Both the position numbers and the translations under genes were made by a program. A stretch of DNA of 12,935 nucleotides, taken from positions 1 through 12,935 of the forward strand of contig NZ_CALGNQ010000225.1 in assembly GCF_937958535.1 (NCBI RefSeq), given 5' to 3'. Below the pieces are notes generated by a model, which made no database searches, was not told the origin of the DNA, and was given only the letters and a program-made list of their open reading frames with translations. The DNA comes from an uncultured Georgenia sp. (GTDB lineage Bacteria; Actinomycetota; Actinomycetes; Actinomycetales; Actinomycetaceae). Shown here in pieces: positions 1-5,326 of this stretch (position 1 is its first letter; each line of letters starts with the position of its first letter).

Positions 1-917
1 GGCCCCGGGGAGGGACGGACCGGCTGCTCGGGGAGCTGCGGGGTCACGCGGCGGGTGTCGCCGGCGGGCTCCGCAGTCTCGCGCGGGGTGCGCGCATGGG
101 AGCGGGCCGCCGCCTCCTGCTGCCGGGCCGCCTCGATCGCCGCGGCGCGGGCGAGCTCCTCCTCGCGGCGCCGCCGCTCCTCCTCCAGGGCCTCCTGCCG
201 CTGCCGCTCGAGCTCGGCCGTCGTGCCGCGTTGCTCGGCGAGCTGGGTGATGAGGCTCTCGCGTCGGTCGGCCGACAGTGCGAGCTGCGTCTCGGCGCTC
301 GCCGCGGCGTCGCGGGCCTCGGCCGCTGCGGCGGCGAGGGCCTCGGTGGCCGCCTCCTGCTCCTGCGCCGCCTCGTCCGCGCGGCGCTGGAACGTCGTGG
401 CGACGAGCTCGGCGGCCTGGAAGCGCTGGAGCGCCTCGTCCGCGCGGGTGCCGATGCGGTCGGTGAGGGTGGCCCGCTCCATGGCGTTCTCGAAGCTGTC
501 CGCCGAGAGCAGCGGCTCGATCGGCCCGAGCGCGCCGGGTCCGGAGCGGTAGGCCGCCATCGCGATCCGCCCGATCTCCGTGCGCTGCTGCTCGACCTCC
601 TGCTGGGCCTCGTCGGCGGCCGCGCGGGCCTCCTCGGCGCGATCGGTGGCGGCATCGAGCGCCGCCTGGGCGGCGAGGAAGTCCTCGTTGGCCACCTGGG
701 CGCGGACGGTGGCCTCCTCGAGCTGGGTGGCCAGACGGGCCAGCTCCACCTCGAGCTCGGCGATGCTCGCCTCGGTGCGGCCCTCCGCCGCGCGCGCCGC
801 CGCGATGTCCTCCTCGCTCGGCGGCTCCGCGGTGGCGGCGCTCACGAGCACCCCGCCCGAGAGCGCGAGCACAGCAACGGACAGCACGGCGTACCGCCGC
901 CGGTGGACCCAACTCAC
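1..917 (-). CDS. Secreted coiled-coil protein, probable NlpC/P60-type cell-wall hydrolase (N-terminal part, C-terminus off window)
   Basis: The start is GTG at 917-915, preceded by AAGGAGG (922-928) four bases upstream. 305 codons are visible and the frame is open to the left edge, so the C-terminus is missing. Residues 1-30 form a Sec signal peptide: Arg-rich n-region (HRRRY), hydrophobic core, and an A-T-A cleavage site before Glu31. Residues about 35-265 are almost pure Ala/Glu/Arg/Gln heptad coiled coil with one break near 118-150 (AYRSGPGALGPIEPLL). A charged Pro-rich segment then begins. This layout is known from actinobacterial peptidoglycan hydrolases of the RipA / NlpC-P60 type, where the coil restrains a C-terminal papain-like endopeptidase acting outside the membrane. 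The catalytic domain itself is not in the window, so the enzyme assignment is inference; an M23 peptidase or a non-enzymatic coiled-coil protein is possible. MtrA-like repeats upstream fit a cell-wall hydrolase. Confidence 0.75.
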   Translation of the reverse strand, partial: MSWVHRRRYAVLSVAVLALSGGVLVSAATAEPPSEEDIAAARAAEGRTEASIAELEVELARLATQLEEATVRAQVANEDFLAAQAALDAATDRAEEARAAADEAQQEVEQQRTEIGRIAMAAYRSGPGALGPIEPLLSADSFENAMERATLTDRIGTRADEALQRFQAAELVATTFQRRADEAAQEQEAATEALAAAAAEARDAAASAETQLALSADRRESLITQLAEQRGTTAELERQRQEALEEERRRREEELARAAAIEAARQQEAAARSHARTPRETAEPAGDTRRVTPQLPEQPVRPSPG

Positions 918-991
918 AGTGCCTCCTTCGCCGCCCCGAACCAGAGCGCCCCGGCTCACGCTAGCGCGTCGAACCACAGAAGAAAACACCA

Positions 992-1025
992 GTCACACCA
1001 GTCACAGAAGTCACACGCCTGTAAC
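992..1025 (-). promoter_or_regulatory. Triple GTCACA direct repeat, candidate MtrA binding site
   Basis: GTCACA occurs at 992-997, 1001-1006 and 1010-1015, an exact 9-bp period, and a related GTAAC follows at 1021-1025. The actinobacterial response regulator MtrA is known to bind direct repeats of this GTCAC(A) type in front of cell-wall hydrolase genes and dnaA/oriC. The array lies about 75 bp upstream of the GTG of the leftward secreted coiled-coil gene, a normal distance for an activator site. The binding itself is inference. Confidence 0.5.
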
Positions 1026-1045
1026 TCCCCGCCTCATCGCTTGGC

Positions 1046-1106
1046 ATCGATCGGTCGGAGCACGTCCGTTCACGGGGGCTGAAGGGACGTTCATTGACCG
1101 ATCGAT
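1046..1106. repeat. 61-bp imperfect palindrome in a divergent intergenic region
   Basis: ATCGATCGGTC (1046-1056) is perfectly complementary to GACCGATCGAT (1096-1106). Further in, ACGTCC (1062-1067) pairs with GGACGT (1085-1090), and TTCA (1069-1072) pairs with TGAA (1080-1083). All three pairings share one centre at 1076, so 21 of 27 arm positions match. The genes on both sides point away, so it is not a terminator for either. It could be an operator for a dimeric or tetrameric regulator, or a structured element in a 5' region. Confidence 0.7.
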
Positions 1107-1173
1107 CGGGCGGCAACGGCGCAGACCCACGGCGGTGGGCCCGACGCCCCCTGCGCCCGCGCCACAGCCGCCA

Positions 1174-1179
1174 TAACCT
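1174..1179 (+). promoter_or_regulatory. Candidate -10 element giving a leaderless mRNA
   Basis: TAACCT fits the actinobacterial TANNNT -10 pattern and ends six bases before the ATG at 1186, which puts the predicted transcription start on the A of the start codon. The GGAGG at 1180-1184 is only one base from the ATG, too close for normal Shine-Dalgarno use. No clear -35 is seen. Confidence 0.4.
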
Positions 1180-1185
1180 GGAGGT

Positions 1186-1842
1186 ATGCGCCGCAGGAGG
1201 TACGCCGACCGCACCGAGGCCGGCCGGGTGCTCGCCCAGCAGCTGGGCGAGTACGCCGACCGGGACGACGTCGTGGTCATCGGGCTGCCGCGCGGCGGGG
1301 TCCCGGTGGCGGCCGAGGTGGCTGCCGCGCTCGGGGCACCGCTCGACGTCGTTGTCGTGCGCAAGCTCGGGCTGCCCCGCCAGCCGGAGCTGGCCATGGG
1401 TGCGATCACCGCCGTCGGGTCGACCGTGACCGTGGTCCGCAACGACGGGGTCGTGCGGCACGCGCGGGTGAGCGAGGAGGACTTCGCGGCCGTCCTCGCC
1501 GCGGAGACCGCCGAGCTGCGCCGCCGGGAGAAGCTCTACCGCGGCGACAACCCGCCGGTGCCGGTCGCGGGGAAGGTCGTCATCGTCGTCGACGACGGCC
1601 TGGCCACCGGCGCCTCCATGCGCGCCGCGCTCGCGGCACTGCGCAGCCAGGAGCCGTCCCGTCTTGTCGTCGCGGTCCCCGTCGGGGCGGCCGACACGTG
1701 CGCGTCCCTCGAGGCCGACGACGTCGTCTGTGCGTGGGTCCCCGAGCGCTTCACCGCCGTCGGCCAGGCATACGCCGACTTCGGACAGACGACCGACGAC
1801 GAGGTGCGCCGCCACCTCGACCGCGCGGCCGGCCGGCCATGA
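1186..1842 (+). CDS. Phosphoribosyltransferase-family protein
   Basis: 218 residues. It has a type I phosphoribosyltransferase fold signature: the PRPP-binding loop at residues 131-145 (VVIVVDDGLATGASM), and the N-terminal GLPRGGVPVAAEVA segment (33-46) typical of the ComF/HPRT-like group that acts on unknown substrates. There is no signal peptide, so it should be cytoplasmic. The ATG at 1186 is supported by full-length homology-like structure from residue 5 on; the upstream GGAGG is unusually close (one base), and a leaderless start is likely. The stop overlaps the next start (ATGA), so the two are translationally coupled. In mycobacteria and others a PRTase domain fused to a dienelactone hydrolase-like domain is known (as I recall, Rv0571c of the DosR regulon); here the two domains are separate genes. 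The substrate is unknown. Confidence 0.85.
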   Translation: MRRRRYADRTEAGRVLAQQLGEYADRDDVVVIGLPRGGVPVAAEVAAALGAPLDVVVVRKLGLPRQPELAMGAITAVGSTVTVVRNDGVVRHARVSEEDFAAVLAAETAELRRREKLYRGDNPPVPVAGKVVIVVDDGLATGASMRAALAALRSQEPSRLVVAVPVGAADTCASLEADDVVCAWVPERFTAVGQAYADFGQTTDDEVRRHLDRAAGRP

Positions 1843-2480
1843 GCACCACCGAGGAGATCGACGTCGGCACCACCCGGCTGGCGGCGGACGTCACCGTGCC
1901 CCACCGGCCCCGCGGCGTCGTCGTCTTCGCCCACGGCTCCGGCTCCAGCCGCCGCAGCCCGCGGAACCGGCAGGTGGCCGCGGCCCTGTGCGAGGCCGGG
2001 TACGCCACCGTCCTGCTGGACCTGCTCAGCGCCGAGGAGGCCGCGACCGACGCACGCACGGGGCACCTGCGCTTCGACATCGGGCTGCTCGCCGAGCGCC
2101 TCACGGCGGCCGTCGACCGGTGGGTGGCCCGGCACGGGACCGACCTGCCGGTGTTCACCTTCGGTGCGAGCACCGGTGCCGCTGCCGCGCTCCGCACCGC
2201 CGCGGACCGGCCGGTGACCGGCGTCGTGTCCCGGGGCGGCCGCCCCGACCTCGCGGGAGAGGCGCTCACCCGCGTCCAGGCGCCCACGCTGCTCGTCGTC
2301 GGCGGCGCAGACCTGCAGGTGCTCGAGCTCAACCGGCAGGCCGCCGCCCGGATGCGGGCACCGGTCGAGCTCGCCGTCGTCCCCGGCGCCGGCCACCTGT
2401 TCGAGGAGCCGGGTGCGCTCGCCGAGGTGGTCCGACTGACGCTCGCCGCGCTGGACGCGTGGACGGTGCCGAACCAGTGA
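1839..2480 (+). CDS. Alpha/beta hydrolase, dienelactone hydrolase-like
   Basis: 213 residues, starting at the ATG that overlaps the previous stop (ATGA); the frame is open further upstream, but coupling to the preceding gene favours this start. A complete alpha/beta hydrolase triad is visible: nucleophile elbow GASTG with Ser111, Asp158 in VVGGAD, and His186 in PGAGHLFEEPG. The oxyanion-region motif AHGSGSS is at 31-37. The elbow GxSxG with Ser, rather than the Cys of true dienelactone hydrolases, points to an esterase/hydrolase of unknown substrate. There is no signal peptide. Its order directly after the PRTase matches the domain order in the fused proteins, suggesting the two products work together or form a complex. 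261 bp of non-coding DNA follow. Confidence 0.85.
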   Translation: MSTTEEIDVGTTRLAADVTVPHRPRGVVVFAHGSGSSRRSPRNRQVAAALCEAGYATVLLDLLSAEEAATDARTGHLRFDIGLLAERLTAAVDRWVARHGTDLPVFTFGASTGAAAALRTAADRPVTGVVSRGGRPDLAGEALTRVQAPTLLVVGGADLQVLELNRQAAARMRAPVELAVVPGAGHLFEEPGALAEVVRLTLAALDAWTVPNQ

Positions 2481-2490
2481 CTCTTCCATC

Positions 2491-2517
2491 TGTCCACCCC
2501 TGTCCGCACTGTGGACA
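2491..2517. repeat. Inverted repeat upstream of the metY leader
   Basis: TGTCCAC (2491-2497) and GTGGACA (2511-2517) are perfect complements around a 13-base spacer, and a third half-like copy TGTCCGC sits at 2501-2507. It lies just after the hydrolase stop and about 60 bp upstream of the candidate -35/-10 at 2553-2581. It may be an operator for the metYX promoter or a weak read-through hairpin. No T-tract follows. A smaller hairpin, CTGGG/CCCAG, is at 2524-2541. Confidence 0.5.
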
Positions 2518-2575
2518 CACCCCCTGGGTCCGTCCGCCCAGCGAGACACGGCTTCTCGTCGCCGAGGACGCTCCC

Positions 2576-2581
2576 TACGCT
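2576..2581 (+). promoter_or_regulatory. Candidate -10 element of the metYX transcript
   Basis: TACGCT fits TANNNT and is followed after exactly six bases by ATG at 2588. A poor -35 (TTCTCG, 2553-2558) lies 17 bases upstream. This spacing is that of actinobacterial leaderless transcripts and would start the RNA at the first base of a short leader ORF. Confidence 0.45.
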
Positions 2582-2584
2582 CGC

Positions 2585-2735
2585 GGCATGAGTCGTCGAA
2601 TGTGCACCTGACCGCCGCGCACGTTCGCATGCCCTCGCCGCACTCGGCGCCAGGCCCGCCGTGCGCAGTCCCCCTCCGCGGGAACGGCGTGACGGCCAGG
2701 GAGCCGGCTCGCCCCCGCTCCCCCCGACCTGGAGA
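2585..2735 (+). promoter_or_regulatory. Structured metYX leader, candidate attenuator
   Basis: A two-part stem spans 2585-2633: GGCATG (2585-2590) with CATGCC (2628-2633), and CGAATGTGC (2597-2605) with GCACGTTCG (2619-2627, one G-T wobble). Only a 6-base bulge (2591-2596) interrupts it. The left arm contains the short ORF 2588-2611. Downstream, CGCCG/CGGCG (2636-2649) and CGCCGT/ACGGCG (2657-2662 with 2684-2689, extended by TCCC/GGGA at 2669-2672 and 2680-2683) can fold. GCGCACG (2617-2623) can instead pair with CGTGCGC (2660-2666), which excludes both the first stem and the third hairpin. GGGAGC/GCTCCC (2699-2704, 2717-2722) lies next to the metY Shine-Dalgarno (2731-2735). No U-tract is present, so any effect would be Rho- or translation-based. 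GC-rich DNA gives many chance stems; the first stem is the strongest evidence. If transcription starts at 2588, bases 2585-2587 would not be in the RNA. Confidence 0.5.
2588..2611 (+). CDS. Short leader ORF, peptide MSRRMCT (candidate)
   Basis: Seven codons and a TGA: Met-Ser-Arg-Arg-Met-Cys-Thr. It has no Shine-Dalgarno; instead a TANNNT -10 lies six bases upstream, as for leaderless ORFs, which actinobacteria translate efficiently. The adjacent Met and Cys codons (2600-2605) lie at the end of the left arm of the leader stem. A ribosome slowed there by shortage of charged Met- or Cys-tRNA would hold the stem open. Cysteine-responsive leaderless leader ORFs are known in mycobacteria, although those carry runs of Cys. 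Function here is inferred from position before metY and from codon content; the ORF is very short and could be chance. Confidence 0.4.
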   Translation: MSRRMCT

Positions 2736-2741
2736 CACACC

Positions 2742-4076
2742 ATGACCGAGTCCACCTGGTCCTTCGAGACCAAGCAGATCCACGCCGGCCAGCAGCCCGA
2801 CCCCGCCACCGGAGCCCGGGCGCTGCCGATCTACCAGACGACCTCCTACGTCTTCGAGAACGCCGAGCAGGCTGCCAACCGCTTCTCCCTCGCCGAGGTC
2901 GGCCCGATCTACACGCGGATCACCAACCCGACCCAGGCTGCCGTCGAGGACCGCATCGCCGCGCTCGAGGGCGGTGTGGGCGGCCTGCTCGTCGCCTCCG
3001 GCCAGGCCGCCGAGACCTTCGCCATCCTCAACATCGCCGAGGCCGGCGACCACGTCGTGGCCAGCCCGAGCCTCTACGGCGGCACCTACAACCTGCTGCG
3101 CCACACCCTGCCGAAGTACGGGGTCGAGACCACCTTCGTCAGCGACCCGGACGACCCGCAGGCGTGGCGCGACGCGGTCCGCCCGAACACCAAGCTCTTC
3201 TTCGCCGAGACGATCCCCAACCCCAAGCAGGACGTCCTCGACATCGAGACCGTCGCCGGGATCGCGCACGAGGCCGGCGTCCCGCTCGTCGTCGACAACA
3301 CGGTGGCCACGCCGTACCTCATCCGGCCGCTCGAGCACGGCGCGGACATCGTCGTCCACTCGGCGACGAAGTACCTCGGCGGGCACGGCAACTCGATCGC
3401 CGGTGCCATCGTCGACGGCGGCACCTTCGACTGGTCCGCCGCCCCGGAGCGGTTCCCGAACTACAACACGCCCGACCCGAGCTACAACGGGCTGGTCTAC
3501 AAGGACCTGGGCGCCCCCGCGTTCATCCTCAAGGCGAGGGTGCAGCTGCTCCGCGACATCGGTGCCGCCGTCTCGCCGTTCAACGCCTTCCTCATCGCCC
3601 AGGGCATCGAGACACTGTCCCTGCGCATGGAGCGGCACGTGGCCAACGCCCAGCGGGTGGCCGAGTACCTCGAGGCCCAGGAGCAGGTCACCTCGGTCGG
3701 CTACGCCGGGCTGCCCTCCTCGCCCTGGTACGAGCGGGCGAAGAAGTACGCCCCGCGCGGCGCGGGTGCCGTCCTCACCTTCGAGCTCGCGGGCGGCTAC
3801 GAGGCGGGGATCGCGTTCGTCGACGCCCTCGAGCTGCACTCGAACGTCGCCAACATCGGCGACGTGCGCTCGCTGGTGATCCACCCGGCGTCCACGACCC
3901 ACTCCCAGCTCGACGAGGAGGCCCTCGCCGGTGCCGGCGTGAGCCCGGGCCTCGTGCGTCTCGCCGTGGGCCTGGAGCACATCGACGACATCATCGCCGA
4001 CCTCGAGAAGGGTCTGCGCGCCGCCTCGGCGGTGTCCCAGGCGACCGCCGCCGTCGGGGGCGAGCAGCAGCCGTGA
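2742..4076 (+). CDS. metY: O-acetylhomoserine sulfhydrylase (O-acetylhomoserine aminocarboxypropyltransferase)
   Basis: 444 residues, the usual size for MetY. It is a cytoplasmic PLP enzyme that makes homocysteine from O-acetylhomoserine and sulfide, with acetate released. Cys/Met-metabolism PLP family features are clear: KQIHAG near residues 11-16, the Y-T-R-I-x-NPT segment (51-59) typical of the family, S-x-Q-A-A-E around the cofactor phosphate region, DNTVATPYL before the active site, and the Schiff-base lysine Lys210 in VHSATKYLGGHG. The SATKYLGGHG context and the length favour MetY over the shorter MetB/MetC/MetZ enzymes. The ATG at 2742 has GGAGA (2731-2735) six bases upstream. Its stop overlaps the metX start (GTGA), so the two are coupled. 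A structured leader with a short Met/Cys-containing ORF precedes it. Confidence 0.95.
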   Translation: MTESTWSFETKQIHAGQQPDPATGARALPIYQTTSYVFENAEQAANRFSLAEVGPIYTRITNPTQAAVEDRIAALEGGVGGLLVASGQAAETFAILNIAEAGDHVVASPSLYGGTYNLLRHTLPKYGVETTFVSDPDDPQAWRDAVRPNTKLFFAETIPNPKQDVLDIETVAGIAHEAGVPLVVDNTVATPYLIRPLEHGADIVVHSATKYLGGHGNSIAGAIVDGGTFDWSAAPERFPNYNTPDPSYNGLVYKDLGAPAFILKARVQLLRDIGAAVSPFNAFLIAQGIETLSLRMERHVANAQRVAEYLEAQEQVTSVGYAGLPSSPWYERAKKYAPRGAGAVLTFELAGGYEAGIAFVDALELHSNVANIGDVRSLVIHPASTTHSQLDEEALAGAGVSPGLVRLAVGLEHIDDIIADLEKGLRAASAVSQATAAVGGEQQP

Positions 4077-5287
4077 CGCTCGAGAGGCGCACCTGGACCG
4101 CGGTGGCGGGCGAACCCGCCCCCCACCGCGTCCGGGCGCGCGTGGCCCCCGAGGACATCCCGGCCACCGGGGCGTGGCGGCCCGAGCACGGGCCGGGCAA
4201 CCGCTCCTTCGTCGACATCGGCGCACTCCACCTCGAGGCCGGCGGCCGGCTGCCGGAGGTCGTCCTCGCCTACGAGACCTGGGGGCAGCTCAACGAGACC
4301 CGGGACAACGCCGTGCTCGTCTGCCACGCGCTGACGGGCGACTCCCACGTCACCGGCCCGGCCGGGCCGGGACACGTCACCGCGGGCTGGTGGTCGACGA
4401 TCGTCGGCCCCGGCAAGGCGATCGACACCGACCGGTGGTTCGTCGTCGCGGCGAACGTCCTGGGCGGCTGTCAGGGCTCCACCGGCCCCTCCTCCTCCGC
4501 GCCGGACGGCACCCCGTGGGGCAGCCGCTTCCCGAGCATCACCATCCGCGACCAGGTCGCCGCCGAGCTCGAGCTGACCGACCGGCTCGGCATCGAGCGG
4601 TGGGCGCACGTCGTGGGCGGTTCGATGGGTGGGCAGCGGGTCCTGGAGTGGGCGGTCACCGCACCCGACCGGGTGCGTTCGATCGCGGTCATCGCCTCCG
4701 GCGCCCAGTCCACGGCGGACCAGATCGCCTGGGGCCACGCGCAGATCTCCGCCATCGAGCTCGACCCGAACTTCCGCGGCGGCGACTACTACGGTGCCCC
4801 GCCCGGGCACGGCCCGCACGCCGGGCTCTCGCTCGCGCGGCGGATCGCGCACACGACGTACCGCAGCGCCGAGGAGCTGGAGACGCGCTTCGGCCGCCTC
4901 CCACAGCACGCCGAGGACCCGATGCTCGGCGGCCGCTTCGCCGTCCAGTCCTACCTCGACCACCACGGCACCAAGCTCGCGCTGCGCTTCGACGCGAACA
5001 GCTACCTCTCCCTGACCCGGGCGATGCTCACCCACGACGTCGGCCGGGACCGGGGCGGGGTCGAGGCGGCGCTGGCGGAGGTCACCGCGGACACGCTCGT
5101 CATCGCGGTCGACTCCGACCGGCTCTTCCTCCCGCGCGAGTCGGAGCGGATCGCCGCCGCCGTCCCCGGCGCGGGCCCGGTGCGCTACGTCCACTCCCCC
5201 TACGGGCACGACGGGTTCCTCATCGAGCACGAGCAGATGAGCCGCCACCTGGGCACCTTCCTCGAGCAGGTCGCCGCGCGCATCTGA
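4073..5287 (+). CDS. metX: Homoserine O-acetyltransferase
   Basis: 404 residues, starting at the GTG overlapping the metY stop. It transfers acetyl from acetyl-CoA to homoserine, supplying the substrate of MetY. It is an alpha/beta hydrolase-fold acyltransferase: nucleophile elbow VVGGSMGGQ with Ser184, Asp349 in AVDSDRLF, and His379 in YGHDGFLIE. Other family segments are visible: LAYETWGQLNETRDNAVLVCHALTGDSHV (65-93), the N-V-L-G-G-C-x-G-S-T-G-P block (128-139) and PSITIRDQV. The residues that separate acetyl- from succinyl-using MetX enzymes cannot be judged by eye, but the pairing with metY supports acetyl. No Shine-Dalgarno better than the coupling context is seen. Only 39 bp separate it from the next gene, with no convincing terminator. 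Confidence 0.95.
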   Translation: MTLERRTWTAVAGEPAPHRVRARVAPEDIPATGAWRPEHGPGNRSFVDIGALHLEAGGRLPEVVLAYETWGQLNETRDNAVLVCHALTGDSHVTGPAGPGHVTAGWWSTIVGPGKAIDTDRWFVVAANVLGGCQGSTGPSSSAPDGTPWGSRFPSITIRDQVAAELELTDRLGIERWAHVVGGSMGGQRVLEWAVTAPDRVRSIAVIASGAQSTADQIAWGHAQISAIELDPNFRGGDYYGAPPGHGPHAGLSLARRIAHTTYRSAEELETRFGRLPQHAEDPMLGGRFAVQSYLDHHGTKLALRFDANSYLSLTRAMLTHDVGRDRGGVEAALAEVTADTLVIAVDSDRLFLPRESERIAAAVPGAGPVRYVHSPYGHDGFLIEHEQMSRHLGTFLEQVAARI

Positions 5288-5314
5288 CCGCTGGGCCTCC
5301 GGGCCGGTTGCGGG

Positions 5315-5320
5315 CACGAT
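5315..5320 (+). promoter_or_regulatory. Possible -10 element, leaderless start of the hydrolase
   Basis: CACGAT keeps the conserved A2, A5 and T6 of a TATAAT -10 and ends six bases before the GTG at 5327. No usable Shine-Dalgarno lies in the 39-bp gap after metX. The match is weak, and read-through from metX is equally possible. Confidence 0.25.
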
Positions 5321-5326
5321 AGGCGG

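Noticed and set aside
1126..1139. Small CCCAC/GTGGG hairpin upstream of the PRTase gene
   Set aside because: A five-bp stem is expected by chance at this GC content and nothing else supports it.
2490..2518. DnaA boxes
   Set aside because: The TGTCCAC/GTGGACA units resemble the TTGTCCACA box but each has mismatches, and no dnaA, dnaN or origin features are present.
2481..2741. SAM riboswitch (SAM-I or SAM-IV) before metY
   Set aside because: The ATGAG near 2588 recalls SAM-IV, but the conserved GGCAACC core and the rest of the S-box fold are not found.
1536..4226. Very long leftward open frame antisense to the PRTase, hydrolase and metY genes
   Set aside because: Arg/Gly/Asp-rich low-complexity product with no recognisable domain; it is a shadow caused by high GC content opposite well-supported genes.
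5288..5326. Terminator between metX and the next hydrolase
   Set aside because: Only a 4-bp GGCC/GGCC pairing is visible, too weak to call.
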